Source: Diaminobutyricibacter sp049994905 (GTDB lineage: Bacteria > Actinomycetota > Actinomycetes > Actinomycetales > Microbacteriaceae). Taken from it: a DNA stretch of 64,000 nt. The position numbers and the translations under genes are program-made. A model generated the notes under the pieces. The model made no database searches. It was not told the origin of the DNA and saw only the letters and a program-made list of their open reading frames with translations. The stretch covers positions 3,162,001 to 3,226,000 of the forward strand of contig NZ_CP188258.1 of NCBI RefSeq assembly GCF_049994905.1, given 5' to 3'. Below, piece after piece: positions 16,163 to 25,418 of this stretch (position 1 is the first letter of the stretch; each line of letters opens with the position of its first letter).

Positions 16163-18274
16163 ATGCGACCACCTCATTCATCAGCAGCAGTGCGGCGCGG
16201 ATTTGCGGCCATAGCCGTCGCGGCCACCGCAACAGCGGTTGCGCTCGCGGGCCAGCTGCCCGCCTCCGCCACCGAGACGTCCGCCGCACCCTCGGCATCC
16301 GCCACCCGCACTTCATCACCACCCGCCGCGACTCCGAAACTGACCAACCTGGCACACCTCGACTGGCTGCTCGACACGGTGCCGCTTCTCGCGAACGTGC
16401 CGGGGCACACCACGTACAACCAGGCATCCGAACCGACAGCGACAGCGCCCTGGGTGTACGCGAACCGCAACCCCGACGGCTCGTTCACGCACGTCGGCGG
16501 CGGAGCGATCACGGATGGGGCGAAGGGCTACTACTCGCAGGGTTCGTTCGACGCCGACGACATCTCTCGTTCGGCCGTGGTCTACCTGCGCGACTGGGCG
16601 CAGAACCACACCGCGTCGAGCAAGCAGCACGCCTATGAGCTGCTGCGCGAACTGACCTACCTGCAGACCTCGAGCGGCCCCAACGCGGGCAACGTCGTGT
16701 TGTGGCAGCAGCACGACGGCACACTCAACCCGAGCGCTATCCCCATCGAGCAGCCGAACCCCAGCGACTCAGCCGAATCGTTCTGGCTCGCGCGCACAGT
16801 GTGGGCGCTCGGTGAGGGCTACGCCGGTTTCAAGACTGCGGACCCCGCGTTCGCACAGTTCCTGCAGCAGCGCATGGCGCTCGCTCTCGGCTCGCTCGAA
16901 CACCAGTCGCTCGCCAAATACGGCACGACCGAGGTCGCGAACGGAGTGAAAGTGCCCGGCTGGATGATCGTCGACAGCGCGAGCGCGACCTCTGAGGCAG
17001 TTCTCGGGCTCAGCGCCTACGTGAAGGCAGCCCCCGGCGACAGCACCGCCGCGACAGCACTCGCCCGCTACGCCGACGCGATCAACCGCATGTCGAGCGG
17101 CGGCATCGGGCAGTGGCCGTTCGGCGCGATACTTCCCGAAAAGAACTCGCCGACGTTCTGGCACGCATGGGGCGGGATGGAGCCTGCCGGGCTCTCGGAA
17201 GCCGCATCCGTTCTGCATCGGGATGACTACCAGCAGACCGCAGCCGTCGACACAGCCCAATTCACGGCGCAGTTGCTCGCGACCGGTGGACCGGACAACG
17301 GCTGGACCCCGACCCCGGCAGACCAGACGCAGATCGCCTACGGCGTCGACTCCCGGGTGGAAGGCCTGCTCGCCGTCGCCGATGCAACCCATGCGACCGG
17401 GCTCGACCAGCTGGCCGGAGCCCAGGCTGCCTGGTATTTCGGGGCGAACCCCGCGGGCGTGCCCGTATACGACCCGGCGACGGGTGTGTGCGTCGACGGA
17501 ATCAACTCCGACAAGACCATCAACCGCAACTGCGGAGCCGAGTCGGTCATCCACACCGAGTTGTCGATGCTGGCACTGGATGCGCATCCCGATGTCGCCC
17601 GTATCGCGACGTCGCTCAACCGCACCACCGCGACCGACGGCCTGACCGTCGTCGAAGCCGAGAGCGGAACGCTCACCGGGTCGGCGACGATCGTCACTCC
17701 CCCGTCGGCGTGGACTGGTTCGGCCAACTGGTCGGGCGGCAAGTACGTTCACGCGGGTGTCGGCGACACGATCACGCTGACGCTTCCGGCGCTGGCCGGT
17801 GCGCACCGCATCCTGCCGATCGCGGACCTCGGCAACACCGCGGGTTCGGGCACGACCAGCTGGATGGCGTTGGCCGGCTCGCATTCGACGAGCCTCGGCT
17901 CGAGCGCGAACACTCTGCTCGCGCCCCAGGGAATCGCACCGACGACCGTGTTCCTCAAGCCGCAGACGCTTGCGGGCACGGCGCCGGACGGCACGACGAC
18001 ACTGACCGCCCGAGTCGGCGGCACGGTGGACCTCGACGCCGTCATGGTGCAGCCGGTGGTGTCCCACCTCGGTCAGGCGGGAGCGAGCATCAGCCGTGAC
18101 ATCTACATCAACGGCACAGACCAGCGAGCACGGCAGAAACTGTCAGCGACCGGGCCGGTGACGGTGCAGCGCTTCGATCGGTTCGGACAGGCTGTCGGCG
18201 GGCCTTCGATGCTCGGGTCTCACGCGAACGTCACGGTGGAAGCCGGCGGCTTCACGGTTGTGAGCCCGCGCTGA
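16163..18274 (+). CDS. Secreted putative glycosidase (six-hairpin-like) with C-terminal carbohydrate-binding-like module
   Basis: This 703-residue protein starts at ATG 16163 with AAGGA upstream. A Sec signal peptide ends near PASA-TETS (about residue 36), followed by a Ser/Ala/Thr linker. The central region (about 55-480) alternates helical segments with conserved acidic and aromatic residues, for example YYSQGSFDADDISRSAVVYL, and resembles alpha/alpha six-barrel glycosidases. From about 495 a beta-rich module starts VVEAESGTLTGSATIV, as in CBM35-type domains. A last segment containing QRARQKLSATGPVTVQRFD follows. Activity on a plant or microbial polysaccharide is inferred from architecture and the LacI-type operator. 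I cannot name a GH family. Confidence 0.7.
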   Translation: MRPPHSSAAVRRGFAAIAVAATATAVALAGQLPASATETSAAPSASATRTSSPPAATPKLTNLAHLDWLLDTVPLLANVPGHTTYNQASEPTATAPWVYANRNPDGSFTHVGGGAITDGAKGYYSQGSFDADDISRSAVVYLRDWAQNHTASSKQHAYELLRELTYLQTSSGPNAGNVVLWQQHDGTLNPSAIPIEQPNPSDSAESFWLARTVWALGEGYAGFKTADPAFAQFLQQRMALALGSLEHQSLAKYGTTEVANGVKVPGWMIVDSASATSEAVLGLSAYVKAAPGDSTAATALARYADAINRMSSGGIGQWPFGAILPEKNSPTFWHAWGGMEPAGLSEAASVLHRDDYQQTAAVDTAQFTAQLLATGGPDNGWTPTPADQTQIAYGVDSRVEGLLAVADATHATGLDQLAGAQAAWYFGANPAGVPVYDPATGVCVDGINSDKTINRNCGAESVIHTELSMLALDAHPDVARIATSLNRTTATDGLTVVEAESGTLTGSATIVTPPSAWTGSANWSGGKYVHAGVGDTITLTLPALAGAHRILPIADLGNTAGSGTTSWMALAGSHSTSLGSSANTLLAPQGIAPTTVFLKPQTLAGTAPDGTTTLTARVGGTVDLDAVMVQPVVSHLGQAGASISRDIYINGTDQRARQKLSATGPVTVQRFDRFGQAVGGPSMLGSHANVTVEAGGFTVVSPR

Positions 18275-18290
18275 CCTGACCGATGGGATC

Positions 18291-18341
18291 AGGGTCCCGG
18301 TGCGGCCGGCGCGAATATCCGCGGCGGCCCACCGGGACCCT
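18291..18341. terminator. Hairpin terminator between convergent genes
   Basis: The 12-bp arms agggtcccggtg and caccgggaccct pair perfectly around a GC-rich inner stem. The hairpin sits 17 bp after the glycosidase stop and 24 bp before the stop of the convergent membrane-protein gene, so it could serve both directions. Only short T-runs follow. Confidence 0.65.
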
Positions 18342-18364
18342 TCTGCGTGTGATTCCTGCTCCGG

Positions 18365-18766
18365 TCAGCTCATCTGAGGCTGACGCGCGGCCACGCCCCG
18401 TGGCGTGCGCAGAACCATTGCCGTGGTGATCGCGAGCACCACGATCCCGATCGCCTCGACCACGACCGTCTCCGGTACGAGGGTGAAAGTCCAGATCTCG
18501 CGGATGCCGAACAGTCCGACCGTCAGCGCCAGCACCAGAGCGAGCAGGCTCGCGATGATGAACAGCAGGCTGAGGACCGTGACGATTTTCAGGAGTCCGC
18601 CGCGCGTCACGAGCATCCCGACCGCCAGAACGACCGCTGCAATGACGTTGAGCACGAAGAGCACGCCGAGCAAGCCCCCGACGCCGTCGAAGACAAGGAA
18701 GAGATGGATCCCCGCGATCACGAGAAGGACGATCGCGCTGAGGACTCGCATGACCCACATGTACAT
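18365..18766 (-). CDS. Small four-helix membrane protein
   Basis: This 133-residue protein starts at the ATG at 18766 (MYMWVMRVLSAIVLLV), preceded by GGAAG five bases upstream. The longer frame adds only a basic shadow. There are four hydrophobic segments with short loops and a polar C-terminal tail. It resembles small unnamed actinobacterial membrane proteins. No function can be proposed from sequence. Confidence 0.7.
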   Translation of the reverse strand: MYMWVMRVLSAIVLLVIAGIHLFLVFDGVGGLLGVLFVLNVIAAVVLAVGMLVTRGGLLKIVTVLSLLFIIASLLALVLALTVGLFGIREIWTFTLVPETVVVEAIGIVVLAITTAMVLRTPRGVAARQPQMS

Positions 18767-18915
18767 ACCCGCTTCCGATTCGAGCCTCCACCCGCGGAGG
18801 GCTTCATCAGGGACACGAGCGGGCGGCGGAAAAGGTTCAATCCGGTGCAGACCGTAACGATGCCCCGCGTCGTACCCTTGCACGGGCACCACTTGCTAGG
18901 GATCGGGGTAATCGC

Positions 18916-20343
<1,428 letters not shown>

Positions 20344-20414
20344 CGCGGTCGGTGACGGGCTCGACGGAGTAGCATCCGTTGCGGGAAATGATCGCCGACA
20401 GAGACGGGTCAGAC

Positions 20415-21284
20415 ATGGAAACGTACAGCATCGACACGGCCGGCGCCGAGATCGTCTACGACATCGCCGACGCGCACAACGGCGAGAACGGGCATCCACC
20501 GCTCGTCATGATCGGCCAGCCGATGGACGCGAGCGGCTTCCGGGCCCTGGCGTCGTACCTGCCCGACCGCACGGTTGTCACGTACGACCCCCGCGGACTG
20601 GGTCGGAGCAGACGGAGCGACGGTGAGGTCACCAACATGCCTACCGTGCAGGCCGAGGATGTGCATGCACTCATCACGGCGCTTGGCACCGGACCGGTCG
20701 ACATGTTCGCAAGCAGCGGCGGAGCGGTGACCGCGCTGGCGTTGGTGGCCGCCCACCCGGGTGACGTGCGAACGCTTGTCGCCCATGAGCCGCCGCTGCC
20801 GGGCATCCTTCCCGACGCCGAGGGCGCCGAGCGCGCTCTGGCAGCGGTCCACGACGCCTACGATTCCCGCGGTTTCGGGTCGGGAATGGCGGCGTTCATC
20901 GCGATGACATCGTGGCGCGGAGAATTCACGGACGACTATTTCGCCCTGCCCGCGCCGGATCCAGCGATGTTCGGGATGCCCGCAGGCGACGACGGCTCAC
21001 GCGACGATCCTCTACTCTCTCAACGCTCGATCGCGGTCACCGGTTACCGCCCGAACATCGACGCCCTCAAGGCCGCGTCGACGCGCATCGTGATCGGAGT
21101 CGGCGAAGAGTCTGAAGGCATCTTCACCGGACGCACCTCCGCCGCCGTCGCACAACTTCTCGGAACGGAGGCGGTCGTTTTCCCGAGCCACCACGGCGGC
21201 TTCGCCGCCGAAGACTCCGGATATCCGGGGCAGCCCGAGGCGTTCGCCGGCAGACTTCGCGAGGTACTTGACGAGCGCAGGTAA
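20415..21284 (+). CDS. Alpha/beta-hydrolase
   Basis: This 289-residue alpha/beta hydrolase starts at ATG 20415; an ATG at 20388 is the alternative and neither has a strong ribosome-binding site. It shows VTYDPRGLGRSRRSD after the first strands, the nucleophile elbow FASSGGAVTALALVA, and a C-terminal His pair in FPSHHGGFAAED. It follows the flavin monooxygenase by about 70 bp on the same strand, so the two may be co-transcribed. Substrate unknown. Confidence 0.82.
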   Translation: METYSIDTAGAEIVYDIADAHNGENGHPPLVMIGQPMDASGFRALASYLPDRTVVTYDPRGLGRSRRSDGEVTNMPTVQAEDVHALITALGTGPVDMFASSGGAVTALALVAAHPGDVRTLVAHEPPLPGILPDAEGAERALAAVHDAYDSRGFGSGMAAFIAMTSWRGEFTDDYFALPAPDPAMFGMPAGDDGSRDDPLLSQRSIAVTGYRPNIDALKAASTRIVIGVGEESEGIFTGRTSAAVAQLLGTEAVVFPSHHGGFAAEDSGYPGQPEAFAGRLREVLDERR

Positions 21285-21322
21285 GCGACGAGGTCGTATG
21301 ACCACAAACGCCGATCGCGGTC

Positions 21323-21892
21323 TCAGGCGACGAGCGAGCGGAATGCGAACCGGTCCTCGGGTGTGAACCGATATGCGTCGTCGCAACGGAAACCCCGCAG
21401 GCACTGCTGGTTGTCGACGACGCGCAGGTAGAAGCCTTTCGGGTACTCGACGTTGTCACTGAGCGGTGCCGCGGCGACTTTGAGCGCACCCGCCGGCGAC
21501 TTGCCGGCCGAGAGTACGGAGTCGGGGGCGTTGCCCTGTGTTGTCATCGCGAGCCGGAGGTACGGGCCGGTGTCTGCAGGGCAGAGCGTCAAACCTTGCT
21601 CACGCGCTGCCGCGAAGACCTCCAGCAGAGTCCCGCCGGCGCTCAGATCCAGGTCGCATATGCTGCGCTCGACGATGCTGATCTCCTCCTCGTCTCGCAA
21701 ATCGAAGACCGGGTGGTCGAGGAGCGTCTCGGCGTGCGGGTTGAGCAGCACGCCCCGCGTGTACAACGTCGTGCGCAGTTCAGTGCGGGTCAAACCGCCG
21801 ACCTGAAGGCGCAAGGTCCCCGGCTCGTGTCTGTCTCGCTGCGTCACAGGACAAAGGTACAAGCCCGCGACGGAGTGCGAAAATGCTTGCAT
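21323..21892 (-). CDS. Conserved hypothetical protein
   Basis: This protein is up to 189 residues and has no named domain that I know. The segments GGLTRTELRTTLYTRGVLLN, a central LTLCPADTGPYLRLAM and a C-terminal YPKGFYLRVVDNQQCLRGF resemble an unnamed family I recall from Bacilli and actinobacteria. The ATG used here overlaps the start codon of the divergent gene. Because the family-like part begins only near residue 30, a TTG at 21814 with GGGGA upstream is a realistic alternative that would leave room for promoters. Function unknown. Confidence 0.6.
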   Translation of the reverse strand: MQAFSHSVAGLYLCPVTQRDRHEPGTLRLQVGGLTRTELRTTLYTRGVLLNPHAETLLDHPVFDLRDEEEISIVERSICDLDLSAGGTLLEVFAAAREQGLTLCPADTGPYLRLAMTTQGNAPDSVLSAGKSPAGALKVAAAPLSDNVEYPKGFYLRVVDNQQCLRGFRCDDAYRFTPEDRFAFRSLVA

Positions 21893-22463
21893 GTCGTCCC
21901 CCCAGTCGCTGAGCGAAACTGATCGCCGCCTGGTCGCGACCTGGGCGGCCGACTGTGCTGAGCGAGTCCTGCCCCTGTTCGAGACGGAGGCTCCGACAGA
22001 CGGTCGTCCACGTGATGCCATTGCTCGTGCTCGCGCGTTTGCCGACGGCGAGCTGGATGCCGCGGGTGAGATTCGCCGGCGCTTCGTTGCCGGCCGGGCC
22101 GCGCACGCCGTGAGCTCTCCCGCAGCTGTGGCGGCCGCGCGTGCTGCGGCACAAGCCTCAGGTGTCGCCCACATGGGCGCGCATGCCCTCGGAGCAGCCG
22201 CCTACGCCGCGAAGGCGGCCGGACTGGCCGCTCCCCACCAGCCCACAGCAGTCTCAGACGAGATCGCGTGGCAGCTCGAGCACATGAACGCTCGGGTCAG
22301 AGCTGCCCTTCAGCAGTTGCCACCTCTCGGCGAAGACTCCGCTGGCCCGCTCGGACCCGGACTACTCTCGTCAGGCATCCTCGGCTCGACCATTCGCACG
22401 ATTCAGACCGCCATCGGCACCCGCCCGCCACTGGAGGACCAGCCGACTGCGGGCGAACGTTGA
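21891..22463 (+). CDS. Imm5-like putative immunity protein
   Basis: This 190-residue, Ala-rich helical protein resembles the Imm-5-like family of predicted polymorphic-toxin immunity proteins: LSETDRRLVATWAADCAERV at the N-terminus, then DAIARARAFADGELDAAGEIRRRF, and AASGVAHMGAHALGAAAYAAKAA-type helices with conserved His. No toxin or secretion gene is adjacent, and free-standing members are common, so an immunity role is not demonstrated. It starts at 21891 within the CATG shared with the divergent gene. A short GC hairpin follows at 22473-22488. Confidence 0.7.
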   Translation: MSSPQSLSETDRRLVATWAADCAERVLPLFETEAPTDGRPRDAIARARAFADGELDAAGEIRRRFVAGRAAHAVSSPAAVAAARAAAQASGVAHMGAHALGAAAYAAKAAGLAAPHQPTAVSDEIAWQLEHMNARVRAALQQLPPLGEDSAGPLGPGLLSSGILGSTIRTIQTAIGTRPPLEDQPTAGER

Positions 22464-22517
22464 CTGAAACCTGCGCCGATCACGGCGCGGTGTGACCAGC
22501 ACCGGCAAGCTTCGCGC

Positions 22518-23222
22518 TCAGTCGTCATCGAAGTCGACATGGCGCCCTCGCAATGCCGAGATGGCCTTGAGCCCCAGCCGAACGGCGGCGATGGCAATGA
22601 AGACCGAGATCACCAGCGCCAGCACCGGATCAACCCAGAACAGGCCGCCAGAGAACAGGATGACCGCGCCGCCGATCGCTACCCCAGCAGCGGCGGCGGC
22701 ATCAGCAATGGCGTCGAGCAGCACGGAGCGCATATGGATATCCTCTTCCGCCGCCGAACGACCGAGGACCGCGGCGCCGGCCAGCATGACGATCATCGTG
22801 ACCACTGCTGCGACAACAACGGGCAGCCCCGACACGGGCGGTGAACCCGCCACCAGTCTGCTCACGGATTCTGTCACGACCGAGACGGTCACGACGATCA
22901 AGAGGCAGGAGTTCACCAGCGCGGCCAACGCGATCGGACGCTGCGCGTGAGGATGGCCGGGGTCCCGGTCGCGCAGGGCAATAGCGATCAGCCCAAGGAC
23001 CAGTCCCAGACAGTCACCGACCGTATCTCCAGCCGCAGCGAGCAGACTCACCGAATTGGCGGCAAAGCCCACAACGACGAGTCCGACGATCAATGCCGCG
23101 TTCAGAGCAAGCACGATCGTGAGACGCCATCGTTGGCTCCACCGCGGTTGGGAGACAGGCCGGATCGAACTCACGCCTGCAGCCTTCCATCTCACGGGTC
23201 CTTGAGTAACGAGCCTAGTCAT
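22518..23222 (-). CDS. Cation diffusion facilitator-type transporter lacking the cytoplasmic domain
   Basis: This is a 234-residue protein with six hydrophobic helices in the CDF order. Metal-site motifs are AAGDTVGDCLGL in helix 2 and HMRSVLLDAIADAAAA in helix 5; the usual HxxxD pair is therefore DxxxD in the first site and only partly conserved in the second. The protein ends soon after helix 6 (LRGRHVDFDDD), so the metallochaperone-like C-terminal domain of ordinary members (about 300 residues) is missing. An Asp tail could substitute as a metal ligand. Zn/Fe/Mn efflux is the family role. Confidence 0.8.
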   Translation of the reverse strand: MTRLVTQGPVRWKAAGVSSIRPVSQPRWSQRWRLTIVLALNAALIVGLVVVGFAANSVSLLAAAGDTVGDCLGLVLGLIAIALRDRDPGHPHAQRPIALAALVNSCLLIVVTVSVVTESVSRLVAGSPPVSGLPVVVAAVVTMIVMLAGAAVLGRSAAEEDIHMRSVLLDAIADAAAAAGVAIGGAVILFSGGLFWVDPVLALVISVFIAIAAVRLGLKAISALRGRHVDFDDD

Positions 23223-23311
23223 GACGTTCAGGGACCGGCCTTCCGCCTGAGGCGCCCGGTGTCAGCGGTCTGTGCGACCATTCTCTCGACGCGCGATCGA
23301 TCGGAGGGCGG

Positions 23312-24508
23312 ATGCGGGGCGAGGCGACCGTATTGCACGCCGATCTCGACGCCTTCTACGCCTCGGTCGAGCAGCGCGACGCGCCCGCACTACGCGGACG
23401 GCCCGTCATCGTCGGCGGCGGCGTCGTGCTTGCGGCAAGCTATGAGGCGAAAGCGCGGGGGGTGCGCACTGCGATGGGCGGGCGGCAGGCGCGCGAGCTC
23501 TGCCCCGATGCCGTCGTCGTCCCGCCGCGAATGGACGCATATTCCGCGGCAAGCCGAGACGTGTTCGCGATTTTCCGTGACACGACTCCGCTCGTGGAGG
23601 GGTTGTCGATCGACGAGGCGTTTCTCGAAGTCGGGGGGCTGAGGCGCATCGCAGGTACGCCCGAGCAGATCGCGACGCGGCTGCGGGAGCGGGTTCGTGC
23701 AGAGGTCGGCCTCGCCATCTCGGTCGGGATCGCGCGAACCAAGTTCCTCGCCAAGGTGGCCAGCGCCGTGAGCAAGCCCGATGGGCTTCTCCTGGTCGAA
23801 CCCGAGTGGGAACAGGATTTCCTGCTCCCACTCCCGGTGGAACGACTGTGGGGGGTCGGCGCTGTCACCGCAGAGAAGCTGCACCGACTCGGCATCCGCA
23901 CCGTCGGTCAGCTTGCCGAGCTCGAAGAGGCCACGGCAGAGAAGCTGCTCGGCAGGGCGACCGGCGCGCATTTGCACGCCCTGGCTCGGCTACGAGATCC
24001 GCGGCCGGTCGACGTCACGCGTCGACGGGGGTCCATCGGCTCTCAGCGAGCGCTGGGTAGCCGCCCCCGCACGGCCGAGGAACTCGACGTCATCCTCACC
24101 CAGCTCGTCGATCGGCTCGCTCGCCGGCTCCGTGACGGCGACCGCACCTGCCGAACGATCGTGCTGCGGCTGCGCTACGGCGACTTCGCCAAAGCCACGC
24201 GGTCGCGCACGCTCGGCTTCCCGTCGGACCGGACGTCTGTGCTGCTCAGCATCGCCCGGAGCCTGCTCGCCACCGCTCAGCCGGAGATCGCGGAACGCGG
24301 CATCACCCTCATCGGCGTCTCGCTGTCCCAGTTGGGACGGGCGGACAGTTTCCAGCCCGAACTGCCGATCGACTGGGACGACGGGGCGCGGCTCGACACC
24401 GTGCTCGACGCAGTTCGCGATCGTTTCGGCGCAGCATCGGTCGCTCGTGCCGCACAACTCGGGCGAGATCCAGGCTGGTCGGCTCCGCTGCTGCCGGAAC
24501 ACGAATGA
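23312..24508 (+). CDS. dinB: DNA polymerase IV (Y-family translesion polymerase)
   Basis: This is a 398-residue Y-family polymerase. Catalytic motifs are HADLDAFYASVEQ near the N-terminus, VEGLSIDEAFLEVGG (the SIDE carboxylates, about residue 104), and VGIARTKFLAKVAS. A helix-hairpin-helix LWGVGAVTAEKLHRLGIRTV follows. The little-finger domain (about 235-345) is present, and the protein ends without an obvious beta-clamp peptide. The ATG has GGAGGG upstream. It copies damaged templates at low fidelity. No lexA-type box is evident just upstream. Confidence 0.92.
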   Translation: MRGEATVLHADLDAFYASVEQRDAPALRGRPVIVGGGVVLAASYEAKARGVRTAMGGRQARELCPDAVVVPPRMDAYSAASRDVFAIFRDTTPLVEGLSIDEAFLEVGGLRRIAGTPEQIATRLRERVRAEVGLAISVGIARTKFLAKVASAVSKPDGLLLVEPEWEQDFLLPLPVERLWGVGAVTAEKLHRLGIRTVGQLAELEEATAEKLLGRATGAHLHALARLRDPRPVDVTRRRGSIGSQRALGSRPRTAEELDVILTQLVDRLARRLRDGDRTCRTIVLRLRYGDFAKATRSRTLGFPSDRTSVLLSIARSLLATAQPEIAERGITLIGVSLSQLGRADSFQPELPIDWDDGARLDTVLDAVRDRFGAASVARAAQLGRDPGWSAPLLPEHE

Positions 24509-24545
24509 AGCATAGGCCGGTCGTGAATTTCGTCGCGGTCGTGGC

Positions 24546-25367
24546 TCAGCCTTGTGCCTCAACCGAGAGGTGGTTCCATTTCTCCCAGGTCTCCATCCGG
24601 CTCGCATAATCGGCCTTCGCGATCCCGATCGGTGCTGTGCCGAAGAACACGCGCAACGGGGGCTCCGCAGCATCGACGAGCTCCAGCACCACCTGACCGG
24701 TCGCGCCTGGGTTGCCCTGGGACGAGACTCGCGCCTTCCGGGCTTCGGCCGCCTTCTCGCGATAGGTGTCGTACGCGGCCAGCGGCGCTGCGTGCTGTGC
24801 TGAGTCCCCTCCCCAATCGGTCGAGAACGCCGCCGGTTCGATCAGCGTGACCTTGATTCCAAAGTCAGCGACCTCCTGCGCCAATGCTTGAGTGAACCCC
24901 TCGAGCGCCCACTTCGAAGCGTTGTAGATGCCGATGTTCGGGAAAGCGCTGATGCCACCGATTGAGGAGACCTGCAGGATGTGCCCGTGACCTTGCGCGC
25001 GCAAGAACGGCAGAGCGGCCTGTGTGATCCAGAGAGCACCGAAGACGTTCGTCTCGAATTGGTCGCGTGCTTCACGCTCGGAGATTTCTTCGATCATTCC
25101 GAACTGGCCGTAACCCGCGTTGTTGATCACAACGTCAAGGCTCCCGAACGCCTCATGCGCTCGCGCGACAGCCGCGAAGTCAGCGTCGCGATCGTTGACA
25201 TCCAATTCGATGGGGAGGAGGTTGTCGCCGTATTTCTCGGACAGATCGCTGAGCGTCTCCAGCCTGCGCGCCGTTGCTGCGACTCGGTCGCCACGGTCGA
25301 GTGCGGCGATCGCCCATTCCCTGCCGAAACCGCGGGAAGTTCCAGTGATGAACCAGTTCTTTGCCAT
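24546..25367 (-). CDS. Short-chain dehydrogenase/reductase
   Basis: This 273-residue classical SDR has the Rossmann motif TGTSRGFGRE at residues 8-17, NNAGYGQFG around 86-94, the catalytic Ser in VSSIGG, and the YNASK catalytic Tyr/Lys near 155-159. The RRLE after strand 2 suggests NADP(H) preference. It is convergent with dinB and divergent from nothing immediate. Substrate not evident. Confidence 0.9.
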   Translation of the reverse strand: MAKNWFITGTSRGFGREWAIAALDRGDRVAATARRLETLSDLSEKYGDNLLPIELDVNDRDADFAAVARAHEAFGSLDVVINNAGYGQFGMIEEISEREARDQFETNVFGALWITQAALPFLRAQGHGHILQVSSIGGISAFPNIGIYNASKWALEGFTQALAQEVADFGIKVTLIEPAAFSTDWGGDSAQHAAPLAAYDTYREKAAEARKARVSSQGNPGATGQVVLELVDAAEPPLRVFFGTAPIGIAKADYASRMETWEKWNHLSVEAQG

Positions 25368-25418
25368 GCTCCAAGACTAGGACGTTCATGGGAAGGTCCC
25401 CATGGGCGCGGCAGCTGA

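Noticed and set aside
18841..18915. Rifamycin-associated promoter element before the Rox-like gene
   Set aside because: No matching inverted repeat is present, so inducibility by rifamycins is not supported.
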